A program made the translations under genes and the position numbers. The notes below the pieces were generated by a model, which was not told where the DNA came from, did not search any database, and worked only from the letters and a program-made list of their open reading frames with translations. Source: Linnemannia schmuckeri (lineage: Eukaryota > Mortierellomycota > Mortierellomycetes > Mortierellales > Mortierellaceae). From it: a stretch of DNA of 64,000 nucleotides. The stretch spans positions 558,001-622,000 of the forward strand of contig JANATG010000006.1 of NCBI GenBank assembly GCA_029449235.1. Direction: 5' to 3'. Shown here piece by piece: positions 33,047-44,945 of the stretch. Positions within the stretch are counted from its first letter, which is position 1. Each line of letters opens with the position of its first letter.

Positions 33047-33151
33047 CAAGCTCAAGATTCTTTTTATCAGACACAAAGCTATCACAAACAAAAACAAATC
33101 AAACGTTCCCAATCCTGCCAACCTACAGCAACCACCACAGCAACTACAGCA

Positions 33152-35059
33152 ATGTATCCATTCTACCACTCTTCAACCCACTCGACCGGTAGATCCTATC
33201 CACACCACCGCACTCCCCTCCCCACTTCTTACCCCACCACCAGCCTCCCCTCCTACCTCAACACCTCCACCTTCCCTTCCGCTCCAACCCCAACCTCCTT
33301 CGCCTACCTCCCTTACCAACAACTCGACTTCTCCTTCTCGTCTAGCGAAGAGACCGACGAGGAAGAACTTCTTCTCCGCGCAGCACTCGAAAGAAAGCGT
33401 CAGGAACGACTTGCTCGCCATCAATACCGTCACCACCACCATCAACTCGAGCAGCAGCAGCACCTTCATCTACTCGAGTATGAGTCCCTGTTGAGGAACG
33501 AGCGTGAGCGCCAAGCTCAAGTCGAGCAGGAGGCCCTTCGTAAGTTCCAGCGCAAGCAGTTCCAGAAGCAGCAAGCCGCTGCTGCCTACCAAGCCCTAGT
33601 CCTCCAACAGCAACGGGAACAAGAAGCTGCTGCCGCTCGTGCCCATGCTCAAGCCCAGGCCCAAGTTCAAGCTCAAGTTGCCGCTCGTGCTAGAGCCGCT
33701 GCCATCGCCGAGGCCAAGCGCCAGTCCCAACAGCAACATATCCGTGTAGTCTTCCAGTCTGCCGAGCCTGAGGGGACCGAGAAAGTTGAGGATCCTTTGA
33801 GTAACCTCTTGGAGGCTCTTTTCTTCCCTCAGAAGCGTCCCCAGCCTCAAGAGGAGGACAAGTACCCTTGCAAACGTCGGCAGCAGTACCGCCTCGCCCT
33901 TCAACAGCAGCAGGCCCAGGAGGCGGCCGCTCAACGCGCTGCCGCCGTCGAGAAGGAGAAGGCTGCCGCCCTCAAGAAGAAGCAGGAAGCTGCTACCGCT
34001 ACTGCTGCCAAGGTTAAGCAGCAGCAGGCTACGGATCATGTGCAGACGGAGGAGCTACTGGCAGCCTTACCCGAAATCTTGACGTTTGTTGAGGCTATCT
34101 TTGGAGGTGGGCACCAGGCATCCCAGTCGTCGTCCAAGGCCGAATCCTCGCGTTCTGGATGCAAACCGTCCTCTGGATGCGCTGCCAAGGCCGCTACCGC
34201 CGCCTCGAGACCTACTCCTGCAGCAGCAGCTGGTAATGGCTCCCCTTCGACATCTGATCATCGCGCTTCGGAGCTCTTGCACGAGCGTCAGCAACGCGCC
34301 CACCAACAAACCACCCACCTTCACCAGAAGCACTCTTCCCTCAACCTGATCGAATCCTCTCTCGATTCTTTCGCCCTGGACCTCCACGATGCCCTCAACA
34401 ACACCTCTTCCTCAACAGACCCAGAATCCAATATGCGGATTGTCCTTGCCGCAGAGGAGAGTGTGAGCAAAGCAATGTTCGAAATTGACTCTGTCGACAG
34501 TGAAGGGGATTTGGGGGTTCGTCAGAGACGGAAGGAGTTGATCAAGAAGAGTCAGGATCTTTTGGAGCTTGTTGATAGCTTCAAGGCGCAGGAGTCTAAT
34601 ACTGGCAAGAAGGTCGTTCGTAACTTTACGCCTATTTCTGCTGTCGGTCCTGAGGTGGAGACTGAGGCTGAGGCTGAGAAGGAGAAAGAAGTGATTGTGT
34701 TGGAGACTGAGCCTATTGACGAAGATGATGAGGAGGAGGTCGCCGATCTGTTCCCTACCGCCGACGAGAATGATGAGGAAGAGGTAGCACCCTACAATGT
34801 TAATGTCGCGGTCGTGTCTGCTCCTTCTCCCTCAGAGTCCGAGACTGTCCAGGATGACCAGGAAGTTGAGGATGAGGCCGAGGAGGAGCCTAAGCCTGAG
34901 GATGTCGTGATCGCTGTCGCTGAGTCTACGAATGCCGCCGTCGTTGTTGAAAAAGGGAAGAAGACTGAGACCGAGAAGGAGGCTCCTGCGATGACCAAGG
35001 AGACCAAGGAGGGGTCCGAGTCTGGTCATGATGACTTTGAGTTTGTTCCTGAGTTCTAA
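33152..35059 (+). CDS. BAG-domain co-chaperone with acidic tail
   Basis: A single exon encodes 635 residues. Residues 1-65 are Thr/Pro/Ser-rich. Residues about 65-300 are a Gln/Ala/Arg-rich helical region with many heptad-like EAAxR and QQQQ stretches. The BAG domain lies at about 397-480: SLDSFALDLHDALNN, then MFEIDSVDSEGDLGVRQRRK and SQDLLELVDSFKA. An acidic Glu/Asp/Val-rich tail of about 155 residues follows and ends FEFVPEF. BAG domains bind Hsp70 and drive ADP release. The domain aligns closely with that of the minus-strand gene at 23378-24838, indicating a paralogous pair 8 kb apart, though the flanking low-complexity parts differ. The promoter carries a perfect heat-shock element, so stress induction is plausible. 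Confidence 0.87.
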   Translation: MYPFYHSSTHSTGRSYPHHRTPLPTSYPTTSLPSYLNTSTFPSAPTPTSFAYLPYQQLDFSFSSSEETDEEELLLRAALERKRQERLARHQYRHHHHQLEQQQHLHLLEYESLLRNERERQAQVEQEALRKFQRKQFQKQQAAAAYQALVLQQQREQEAAAARAHAQAQAQVQAQVAARARAAAIAEAKRQSQQQHIRVVFQSAEPEGTEKVEDPLSNLLEALFFPQKRPQPQEEDKYPCKRRQQYRLALQQQQAQEAAAQRAAAVEKEKAAALKKKQEAATATAAKVKQQQATDHVQTEELLAALPEILTFVEAIFGGGHQASQSSSKAESSRSGCKPSSGCAAKAATAASRPTPAAAAGNGSPSTSDHRASELLHERQQRAHQQTTHLHQKHSSLNLIESSLDSFALDLHDALNNTSSSTDPESNMRIVLAAEESVSKAMFEIDSVDSEGDLGVRQRRKELIKKSQDLLELVDSFKAQESNTGKKVVRNFTPISAVGPEVETEAEAEKEKEVIVLETEPIDEDDEEEVADLFPTADENDEEEVAPYNVNVAVVSAPSPSESETVQDDQEVEDEAEEEPKPEDVVIAVAESTNAAVVVEKGKKTETEKEAPAMTKETKEGSESGHDDFEFVPEF

Positions 35060-36652
35060 TTGTTTCTAGATCCAGACTTTTGTCTTTCTTGATCTGAACA
35101 CTTTACGATTCTCTACCTACCTCTGAATAAATATGATATCTCAATGCAAAAAAAATAAACATAATACGTACACCTGTATGATATGTGTTTGAGTTGGCGA
35201 TGATAATGAGATGGAGAGAGATGATGGGCGCCCAAAAAAGGGTGGCAAGTAGGGAGGATGTGGGGTCCGAGCTAACAAAAAACAGGGCTTCAGATTTTTC
35301 TCCTCAAAGTGTAATGGGCAATGAAAAAGCCATTGACCGTTTGTCCTCCCCTCTTTCTATTTTCTATGTTGGTGACACCAACAAACCTTGTGCATTTTGA
35401 TCATGTTGGAGGGAAAAAAGAAATAATGAGGGGGGTCCAGACTTCACAGTGTACGGGGAGAATAATAATTGCTTTTAAATATGATGACCAAAACAAAAAA
35501 AAATACAATACACAGTAATGTCGTTGGATTGTGATGCCTTGAAGAGGTGCGTTTGTTCGCATGTTCACTTTCACAAGGCATCAATGGTTGCACAACAAAA
35601 TAAATATAAGGGCACAAGAGGAAGAAAAAAAGTTGTGAGCTTTCCGTTGAATAGTGAGTGTTGAGATGGCCAAGCCAAGTAACAGAGCGAGTGCCGGCGC
35701 TCATCCCTCCTCCACCCTTCTCTTTTTCCTCTGTTTTGAACTTCTTTCTTCCAAGAAGAAGGAGTCATATTTTAACATTCAATCAACCCATGGCATTGGC
35801 ATTGAACCCAGGACAAGATGGATTGTCCTTCATTGCTCCAGTGTGTCCCCGTGTACGCATTTGTTTGTAGTGCAAAATTGATACAATGCCCTGGAGAGTA
35901 CCGTTTGCATAGTAGGGTGGATTGAAGACATCTGTTCCTGAAAAAACATGTGCAATGATCATTGCAGTATTGTCATTCAAGAAGGAAAAGAAAGAAAAGG
36001 TACTCTCCTTCTTTTTCCTTTCTCTTTTCTCCTTCACCCTCGACGACGATACAAACGAAATTGATTCTCCATCAACGAACAACAATTAAGGTTGCTCCAC
36101 TCCCGTTTCGTCGTTTTTCCTTTTTCTTTACAGAGAGATCGCGCTCCACATTCAAGGCAAGAAACGCACTTTGTCCTTTTATCTCTCTTGGTCTGTGATT
36201 CATTTCTCACCCACTTTTATTGACGGGTAGATACTCACTAGCCTCGTATTGCTTCATGACAATGGGACCTATCTCTCTCTACCACTACCCTTGAGCCCTG
36301 CCCGTTTCCTTCTCTCCGTTAGCTCGTTTTTTTTTTTGAGTTGAGGCGCGAAAGGAGGAGACGAGAAGATGAGAAGAGAGAAAGGATGTGAGCACCGGTT
36401 CGCTTGTTCGTTCGCCCTCCTGCCCCAAGCCCCAACGGTTCTTTCTCTTTCCTTCTTCTTCCTCGTCTCTCGCTCCTGCTTCGTCCCTCTTTCTCTTTCC
36501 CCCTTTCTTTACCCTCTTTTTCAGTGGTCTTCCTCCTCCCTCTTCCTTTCCCTTTCACTCTTTCTCACTTTTACTTTTTTATTCATCCTACGTTTCTCTC
36601 ATTCACCGACCTCCCTTCTCTTCTCATTCACTCACAGAAGCAATTAGCTCTC
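35060..36652. other. gap between the BAG gene and the MIT-domain gene
   Basis: About 1.6 kb. The first part is the BAG gene 3' flank, A-rich at 35139-35160. The middle has no recognisable coding sequence. From about 36400 to 36650 the plus strand becomes strongly pyrimidine-rich (CTTTCTC, CCTCC units) immediately upstream of the MIT-gene ATG, probably its core promoter and leader. Confidence 0.5.
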
Positions 36653-39600
36653 ATGTCACTAGCACCAGCAAGTAGGAGTCGCAGGTCGGCAACCGTCGCC
36701 GCCACAGCACCCTCATCCTCATCCTCATCAGCCTACCACCCAAACCCATCAGGTCCACCCCCACCACCGCCCTCGAATCACCCTAACCAGTCCGTCCAGG
36801 CCTACAGTTCACAGCAAATTCAAATTCAACTCCCACACCAACTTCCTCCCCGGCCGGACTACCACCAGTACGACAGTGACCCTCAACAGCTCCAACACTC
36901 GTACTCCGAGTCCAACTTGTACAGCCAACAGCAACAACCTCCTCCTCAGGCAACACAGCAATCACAGCAACCCCAACAGCAGCAGGAAAATTGGCCAGAC
37001 TACAACTGGAGAAGCATCTTTGATGCGGCGTTAGTCAAGGCCCAGCAAGCTGTCCAGCTAGACGAGCTGGGCGAGACTGTCCTGGCGACTCAGTTGTACG
37101 CCCAGGCGGCCAATGATCTTGGACGTGTGATCCCCATGTGTGGAAGTGAGAAGAAGAAACAGTCTATGCTGACTATCGTAAGTCCAGAAAGAGTTGTTAT
37201 TTACCCATGGACCATCCATGCGCTTTCTTTTTCATATGAATTTGATACTACCTTTACGCGCGCGGAGAAAGAAAGCGCAAAAGAAAAGAAGAGGATATCT
37301 GTATGTGGATGAAGATGTGGATGTGTCAGTTTTTCTTCGTGTTATTTTCAGGCACCGACTGACAAACGACCAATTTATTCCCTTTATATTTCTCCACACA
37401 TGATTTTTATTCACACCCGATCGGAATTGTTTTATATTGCTCTGGTAACCCCCTTGCAGCAAGCCATCTATCTCGACAGGGTCCAGCAACTCAAGACCGC
37501 CGCGAAGGCAAACGCGGCCTCAAAAAAGGCAACTACTCCTGCACCTGCCCCACAGGTGTCCGAGGAAGATGTCCGTTACAATCCACAACAGACAATAGCC
37601 TACCAACAACAACAGCAGGAGGACCATCACCAACACCAGTATCATTACCACCAACAACAACAGCAGCAGCAACAGTACTCAACTCAAGAGTATTTTTTGC
37701 CTCAGCCTTCTTACCAGCCATCCCCGGAGCAGTACCATCCGTCTCAGGACTCTTACCCTTACCAACAACAGCAGCAGCAACAACCCTATCAACCTCCTCC
37801 GCCTCCCACGCCACCAATTGCTCCTCAAACGAGCGAAAAGGAGAGTAGCGGGTTCAAGTTGTTTGGAAAGAAAAAGTCTAAACCTCAGATGGACGATCAC
37901 GCACAACAACAGCAGCAGCAACCAATACAGGACACCTCTAATTATGCAACCTATAACGACTACAACAACAATATTAACGGAGGATACATTTCTCCACCCT
38001 ATTCAGAGCCTCAAAAGGCAACGGGTTCACCTGCGACTTTAGTCACACCGGTGTTCATGACCCAAACCCAGACACCTTCACTAACACCACCCATCGCATC
38101 CAACAACTCACCGGTGATCGAGACTCCTCCCGAACAACCGACCAAATCCTCGCGCTGGAAGCCCTTTGGGAAAAAGAAATCAAAGTCGTTCTCCGCGGGC
38201 GAGACTAGTTCTGGCCCTTACCGTCCTCCAAACGATTATGAAATCCCAGCACCATTATTGCCCATGGGCGCACAGCAGCAGAAGTACCAGCAACAACAGC
38301 AGCATCAGAACCTGGTGGACCCTGGTGATCATGCGGATGCTTATTCTCAGCAAAAGCACGCTGATTGGTTCGTTGGCAACGACGATGGAACTATGCTGAT
38401 GGATGACTATGAACAGCATACGCGGTATTACGATGAGGATGAAGACGAGGACGTCGATCCATACTATATTGCCGATAACAGGGGTCGTGCCCAAGCCTAC
38501 GAGGGCAAGGTAGCTCACTCGCTCCTTCTCCCAACCTGGTCACCTGCATGCTGATAACCCGTGAATATTTTGAGCTAACTTTCATATCATTCACATATGC
38601 ATTATATAGGATACTGAAAAGCAACCATCGCTGAGCAAGGCTCCTTCCAAGGAAGAAAGTTTGAAGGAGAATAGAAAGAAACCAACCCTCGGCCACAAAG
38701 CCTCTTCTTACTCCAACGAGCAGTCATTCACGCTTACATTCGGTTCCATTGGTGGAAACGGAGCTGCCTACTCGGAGGAGCCTGTTGTATACTACCAAGG
38801 CAATGGAGCCATGACCGACGAGCAGATGTTTACAGCTGCCTATGACGACGACGGCTGCGACTATGAAGACGACCAGCAGGGTCAATACGACATTCGATAC
38901 CAGCAACAGCTGCAACAACAGCAACAGGATCAGTATTCCCAACAAGGAGCGCCTTTTGATGCTAAGGCGTTGGTACAACATCAGCATACCCAGTACAACC
39001 ACGATCCCAGTCTGCCACCACTCCCTGTCGACGCAGAGCTTGAACCAGAGGAGAAATCCAGCACCAAGAACAAGTGGTTCGGGAAGAAGAACAAGAAAAA
39101 GGACCCATCTGCGGAGACTTACGACGATGTCGCCAAGCGTATGGATGAGGCATTGTTCGGAGGAGGCGGATCGTCTTCTCGCAAAAAGGACAAGAACAAG
39201 GATAAGAGCAAGGACAAGAAGAGCGAGACCACTGCCGAATCGACTGTCCTTCCTGTATTGCAGTCACCACCACTACCTCATGTGTCAGAGTTGCGGACGA
39301 GCACGCTGCCTCCACCTCGCAAGACCTCTTCGGAGTACGACATCCGTCAGTTTAGTTTCGAGCGCAGCGCAAGTCTCGATGTTGGTTTTATGGGAGAAGA
39401 TCAGCAACAGCAGCGCTACTACGCTGAGGAGCCTCAGTCCCAACACCAGTATCAGCAGCAGTATCACACCTCCGCTTCTGCGGCTAATGCCACTACGGCT
39501 TCTGTGGTTATGAATCCCGACGAGATAAACCCTTCAGGACCAGTGCTGACCCTTGCCCCTTCGACACCCAAGGCCCTGATACCAGTTACCTATGCTCCAA

Positions 39601-42262
39601 GGACAATTTACGAACCCAAGACTGTTTACACTCCAGCCTCCAAGAAGCCACTTCCTCAACCCGAGGAACTCATCTCTGAGCCTGTACAGCTCCCCTCGGG
39701 TCTAGATCTAGGTATGACCTTCCAGCAACAGCAGCAACAACAACTTCAGCAACAGAAACAACAGCAGCAACAGGGAACTGCTGGCAGTATCCACAGTCAG
39801 GAGGATGGTTCACTGTCAAGTTCCGATCCGATCAAAAAGTCCAAATCACGACCTTTCAACTTGTTCAAGAGCAAGAAGAGCAATAGCAAGCTCTCTTTGG
39901 ACGATGGCTCACCCCTCTCACCCACATTTGGCGCCAACGACGATTCCAAGTCGACTCACAGCGACAAGACGAGGAAGAGCTCTATTCAGAGCAACGATCG
40001 CAAGGCTGTTGATGCTGCCGCGGCTGCAGCCTACTCCAAGAATGGAGGCAAGAAGAGGGAGAGCGACGAGTATGTGCCTTACGAGTACCAAGAAGATGTC
40101 GAGGGACCTTTGATGGAGCGCGTCGCCGTCCGTGAGGACCGAGATATCATTGGATTCGTCCTGGTAAGTCCCTTTCTTACAACAATTGTTATCTTTTTCG
40201 GTTGTGCGAGGTTGAATTGTGAATTAATTCGTCCGCGATTAATTTTTCTTTATAGCCTGTGGAAGAGATTATCGATTACACGGCAGAGGGAACCGATGAG
40301 GCTACTGCACTTGAAAACTGGGACTCTTGGGTCAACCAACTCGAGTCGTTCGAAAAGGTTCTTGCCGACAAGGGGTTGAAGAAAGACAAGAGTAAAAAGT
40401 CCAAGAAGGCTGCCAAAAAGGCCGCTAAGGAGGAGGCCGTTGTCGCTGCTGCCGCCGCTTCAGCCCTTACTTCTCCAGGGACGCCAACCTCACCTATGGG
40501 TTCCCTCAAAGGCAACCGTTCCAGTATTTTCAGCAGCGGTATGAGCGAGCACCGTCCCATGAGCGTCAGCGACGAATCGGCCCGGACCTCCATGTATTCA
40601 ACTCGGTCGAGTGCCATCTTTGGTGCAGAGCTGATGTCTGTTCAACAGGCCAAGCGGAGGTGGTGGAACCCCAAGCGCAAGGAGGCTACCTCAGTGTACA
40701 GTGTCTCAGATTCGCTTTCGCTTTCGGAGCAAGATCAGGAAAAGTACTTGTCTTCGCTTCTGCAGAACCATCAGGATGCATCACCCTTGTCCCCTTCCTC
40801 GTCTACCGACCCAAGGATTTTACAGAGTCAGCCTGATCAACACCAACGCGTCACGACGGCTGATGTCCTAGCAGTCATGGCAGCCGCAGAGGAGCGAGAG
40901 AACCGCGAGCGCCAGGAGGCGCTGAATGCGCTTTTGGAGACTGATGGTATCAACCGTGGTGGCGCGAGCCTGTCCTTGCCCCTGCCACAGGTGGGATCAA
41001 TGACCTCGTCCATCGTCAGCACCCAAGGACTCCCATCCATTGAGAGCTCTGAGATCGTTGTCTCTCCAGTCGTCCCTGTCATCGCCAAGTCTACCAATGT
41101 TGAGAAGGAGGAGAGTGCAGAGGCCGAAGCACAGCCTGCTGCTGAAGAAGAAGAGGATGAAGTTGCGGCACCTATGCCGCCCAAGGCCGTCAAGGCCAAG
41201 ATCAAGAGCACAAAGTCCAAGCTACTCCCGATTTCGACACCGTTGGCGCAGATCCTCAAGATCCAAAACCCCGAGGAGCTGTGGCTGTATGTCCAGCAGG
41301 CTAAGACATATGCGGCGACCAGGATGAACAAGGGTGACAAGAGGTCGGCCGCGATCGCATTGAAGCGTGCTCAGGCTCTTGAGGCCCGTTGGCAGGAGAT
41401 TATGTTGGACCTGGCATCGAGCGAGGAGGATGAGGATGAGCTCTTGGATGATGATGACGATGATGAGGAAGAAGAAGAGAATGAGGAGGAGGAGGAGGAG
41501 GAGGAGGATGAGGAAGAGGCGCTAGAAGTCAAGGTGGTGCCAAAGTCTAAAGCCAAGACTGTTGCCGTTACACCACTAGTTGTGAACACGTCGAATAAGA
41601 AGGTTGCTGTGGCCGCCAAAGAGGCAGTCAAAGTCGAGGAAGAGCAGCAGCAAGTCAAGTCTCCAGTCACTTCAGCCGCTGCTAAGATTACGACGATCCA
41701 TCCGGTTGAGGAGGAAGGTGAGGGTGAGGATGCCGATGAAGAGCGTCGTCGGCTGCACTTACGCAAGGTCACTAGCCGGAGTGATAGTGCGTCTGATATG
41801 TTCTCCAAGTACAAGGTCGGCAACAAGGCTGCTGGTGGCTCCTCCAAGAATACGCTCGCGGTGTCGACGGAAGAGGCTGCAGAGGATGACGATATCGGCG
41901 CTAACACTGATGGCGACGATGATGATGGTGACGAGAGTGAGACGGAGGGTGTGAAGAAAGGCAAGGGTAAGGGTGGAAATAAGTCGTTGTCGTCGATCCG
42001 GGATTCACGGCTGGGTGAGGATGCTACGATGGAGCAGATGCTTGTGACTACGGATGTGGAGCACTTGAAGTTTTATATCCAGCGGATGAAGACGGATACA
42101 GTTGCCAAGGCAAGGAGTGGAAGCAAGTTTGCGGCGTTGGAGGGGATGAAGAATGTGAAGGTTTTGCAGCAGCGGCTTGCTGAATTGGAGGGTGATGGTG
42201 AGGAGGAGGAGAAGGAGGGAGGTGCAGAGGGTGGTGAGCAGGCTGAGGTTACTGCTGCGTGA
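36653..42262 (+). CDS. MIT-domain protein with repeated FGKKK motifs
   Basis: Four exons (36653-37177, 37460-38509, 38610-40163, 40256-42262) encode 1711 residues. Residues about 120-190 form an MIT-like three-helix domain: FDAALVKAQQAVQLDELGE, then ATQLYAQAANDLGRVI and QAIYLDRVQQLK. MIT domains bind ESCRT-III tails. The rest is mostly disordered Gln/Pro/Ser-rich sequence, carrying five aromatic-basic motifs: FKLFGKKKSK at about 307, RWKPFGKKKSK at 407, NKWFGKKNKKK at 679, RPFNLFKSKK at 938 and RRWWNPKRK at 1178. Near the C-terminus two helical-hairpin repeats align without gaps (about 1381-1423 and 1644-1686), separated by long acidic runs. I know no described family with this layout. A role in membrane trafficking is inferred from the MIT domain only. 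Introns are GT-AG and the first lies inside the MIT domain. Confidence 0.8.
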
Positions 42263-42577
42263 AAGAGAGTATCATGATACGTATGTAATGACCATAGATG
42301 CGGCATGTTGACATAATACGTAATAGAAGCTGCACTTTTTCGATCTGATAGAGTGCCTTCAGGTACAATCACTAGTGAAGTCTGTGCGTGTGTACTACAG
42401 AGACACGATTTTTCTGATCTTAAGGGCCGCTGAATATTTCACTGCCCGCTGACCGGATTTCATCTCTGCTCCTGAGGCAGAGAAGGGACTGGACAAACAG
42501 ACATGCGGGAGAAGAACGGGCCTGCTTGTTTTTCCTCTTCTTGATTTCATTCATCATCCAATCGACAATAACCAACC
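42263..42577 (+). other. short gap upstream of ATP4
   Basis: These 315 bases contain the MIT-gene 3' end and the ATP4 promoter. The last 100 bases include a pyrimidine-rich TTTTTCCTCTTCTTG stretch and an ACAATAACCAACC leader. No other feature is seen. Confidence 0.5.
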
Positions 42578-44210
42578 ATGGCCCTTAGACTTTTGACCAA
42601 GAGCGCATCGGGTAAGGCGCCTTATTCACTCACACACAGCGTACATACTTCCTCTCGCTTACTCTTCTACAGTCGCCGCCGATCCAGCTCTTTCTCTCCC
42701 CTCCCGACACACGACACACCACTCACTCAACAGAAAAAAAAATAGTCATCTAAATACTCTGGTTCAGGGGATTTAGTCACTTTATTTAGACAACTGGATC
42801 CATCGAATAACACCAGACATCGGGACCATCGTGGAAACTGCAATCCTCGTCTAATCGCAACAAGAATTTATTGACTGAACACATCACTGCTGCGGAAACA
42901 CACCCAACACGCGACAAAAACATACACATACTTAACAGCGTCTACAAAGGAACCCTAGAAACCCAACAGCGGACGCTCGACTATCGATTTTTTCATGCCC
43001 GAATGTTGACCCGATTCCTCCCTTGATATGCGTATTTACCCACTATAATAGTCGCCGCCGTGCGTCCCATGCTCGCTGCCCAGCGCTCCACCGCCTCTGT
43101 TGCGTAAGTATTCCTTTTCAATGACTTTTACGCTTTCCCTATCATTCAATTGCATACCCCCAGCTTGGTCGCGCTGTTTTCTCTTCGTCGTTTGTTGTTT
43201 CGTTATGCTCTGACGTATTGTCTTGTTTGATAATAATCTATGATATAGTATCCGCCACATGGCCACCGCTACCTCTGATGGTATGTATATATTTTCTTCG
43301 TTGTTCGACAGCAGGAGGATCGAGACTGGATGTTCGATGGAGAGGAGGCACTATTGTCGCGATGTTTAGTTGGACCTTTTTTTTACGTTACTCGACTTTA
43401 TCGTGAAGCAGTGAAGGACAGGAGCAATTGATCGTTCACCATGGGGAGGATATTTACACTCAGTCAGAAGGACGCATGGATGGACAATGAAAAACGAGCG
43501 TTGTAGTCCATAAAAGAAAGATACGTACGCAGCACAGGACAAAGTAGTTCAGTTGCTAACATGTATATATCGTATTCGCGCGTGGAAAAAATATAGAGAA
43601 GAGCGTTTCGCCCGACAACAAGGCCCAGAGCATCCTTGATGCTCTCCCCGGCAACTCGTTGATCTCCAAGACCGGAGTTGTCACTGCCTTTGCCGGTTTG
43701 TCGACCTATTTGATCTCGCAGGAGCTCTACATCTTCAACGAGGAGACCCTTGTCCTCTTGGCCTTCGCCGCCACTTTTGGCGGTATTGTCAAGAACGCCC
43801 GTGCCCCATTCAATGAGTGGGCCGATGGCCACATCAACAAGATCCGCTCGATCCTCGAGAAGGCCCGCGTTGATCACAAGGCCGCCGTCGCCGAGCGTAT
43901 TGACCAGGTTGGCCAGATGAAGGATGTTGTCGAGGTCACTAAGGCTCTCTATGCTTTGTCGAAGGAGACTGCCCAGCTCGAGGCCGAGGCCTTTGAGTTG
44001 AAGCAGAAGACCGCCATGACTGCCGAGGTCAAGTCGGTTTTGGATTCGTGGGTCCGTTACGAGACCTCTGTCCGTGAGCGTGAGCAGTCCAAGTTGGCGG
44101 CCTACATGATCGAGAAGATCAAGGCCGACCTCTTGGACCCCAAGCTCCAGGCTCAGATCTTGGAGGAGTCTATCAGCCAGGTCGAGAAGATTGCTTCCAC
44201 CAAGGCTTAA
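42578..44210 (+). CDS. ATP4: ATP synthase subunit 4 (subunit b), mitochondrial
   Basis: Four exons (42578-42611, 43052-43103, 43249-43280, 43597-44210) encode 243 residues. The N-terminus MALRLLTKSAS followed by a basic, Ala/Ser-rich stretch is a typical mitochondrial presequence. The mature part has KAQSILDALPGNSLISKTG and two membrane segments (GVVTAFAGLSTYLIS and ETLVLLAFAATFGGIV). A long charged helix ending QVEKIASTKA follows. This is the stator stalk subunit b of the F1Fo ATP synthase, called Atp4 in yeast and ATP5PB in animals. Three of the exons are 34, 52 and 32 nt, so the presequence is spread over three mini-exons; phases 1, 2 and 1 keep the frame and all introns are GT-AG. Confidence 0.95.
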
Positions 44211-44629
44211 ATCTCCCCTCCCTCCCCGACAGTAACGATTCACTTTTTACACACTCAGCAACCAGCTACAGCTTCAGCTACAACAACATGAAGGATACAC
44301 TTATCACATTGATCCGAAAAAATAAGCGCCTCTTTAGACCCTTCTTCTCTACTCCACACTATTATAAAAAAGCAACAGGCGAAAAAAGGATACTCCCTAT
44401 GCCCTTTATTTCTTCTTTGACACCACTGCCTTTTCGATATTTTGGTTGCAATGAAATTGAAATTTGGGTTTTGATGAAGTTGCGAAGAGGTGACGGTGAC
44501 GGGAGAGCGAATATGCTTAAGGGCCTCTACGCACCTGACACACATTTTCATTTGCTCTCCCCCTCCCCAAACCAGGGCGATCTAAAGGAAGAAAGCGACA
44601 AAGTAGGAAAAAGCGCTTGCGTCCCTCTA

Positions 44630-44666
<37 letters not shown>

Positions 44667-44945
44667 CATTCTTTACCTTTTCCGTCACCTTCCCTTCCCT
44701 TCATCAATACGCCGCAGTTTCCCAGTGTTGTCGCTTCTCACCAACTTATACTTTTTTCACGCCTGGCGATAACAAGAAACAAGAGAACGCTTCTTTATTC
44801 TTTCCTTTTTTCCTTTTTTTTGCTTGGGTGAAAATACTACTCACCTACACAGCTCGCACGCACGCAAGTCGCAGTAACAACCCCTTACACCTACTACAAC
44901 ACCTACTACCACATACTTTACACACATCTTTTTTTTTGAAATACG
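44211..44945. other. gap between ATP4 and XRN1 with a T35 tract
   Basis: About 735 bases. They contain the ATP4 3' flank and a pure T35 run at 44632-44666. A pyrimidine-rich promoter-like stretch extends to about 44840, and a CACACC-rich leader reaches the XRN1 ATG. No gene is seen. Confidence 0.5.
44632..44666. repeat. mononucleotide T35 tract upstream of XRN1
   Basis: There are 35 consecutive T residues, 280 bp upstream of the XRN1 ATG. The position suits a nucleosome-depleted promoter element. Confidence 0.9.

Larger units (their letters stand above)
32625..33151 (+). promoter_or_regulatory. promoter region of the second BAG gene
   Basis: This gap of 527 bases contains the SYG1 3' flank. 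It then holds a perfect heat-shock element at 32833-32845 and a TATA-box at 33038-33046, followed by a CAACAA/CCACAG-rich leader to the ATG at 33152. The sites are listed separately. Nothing else is seen. Confidence 0.6.

Noticed and set aside
35798..35808. tRNA B-box-like GGTTCAATGCC on the minus strand
   Set aside because: The flanking bases do not form a T-stem or acceptor stem, and no matching A-box was found.
41371..41964. Minus-strand open frame rich in serine opposite the MIT protein
   Set aside because: It is the reverse of GAG/GAT-rich acidic runs, giving poly-Ser, so it is a composition shadow.
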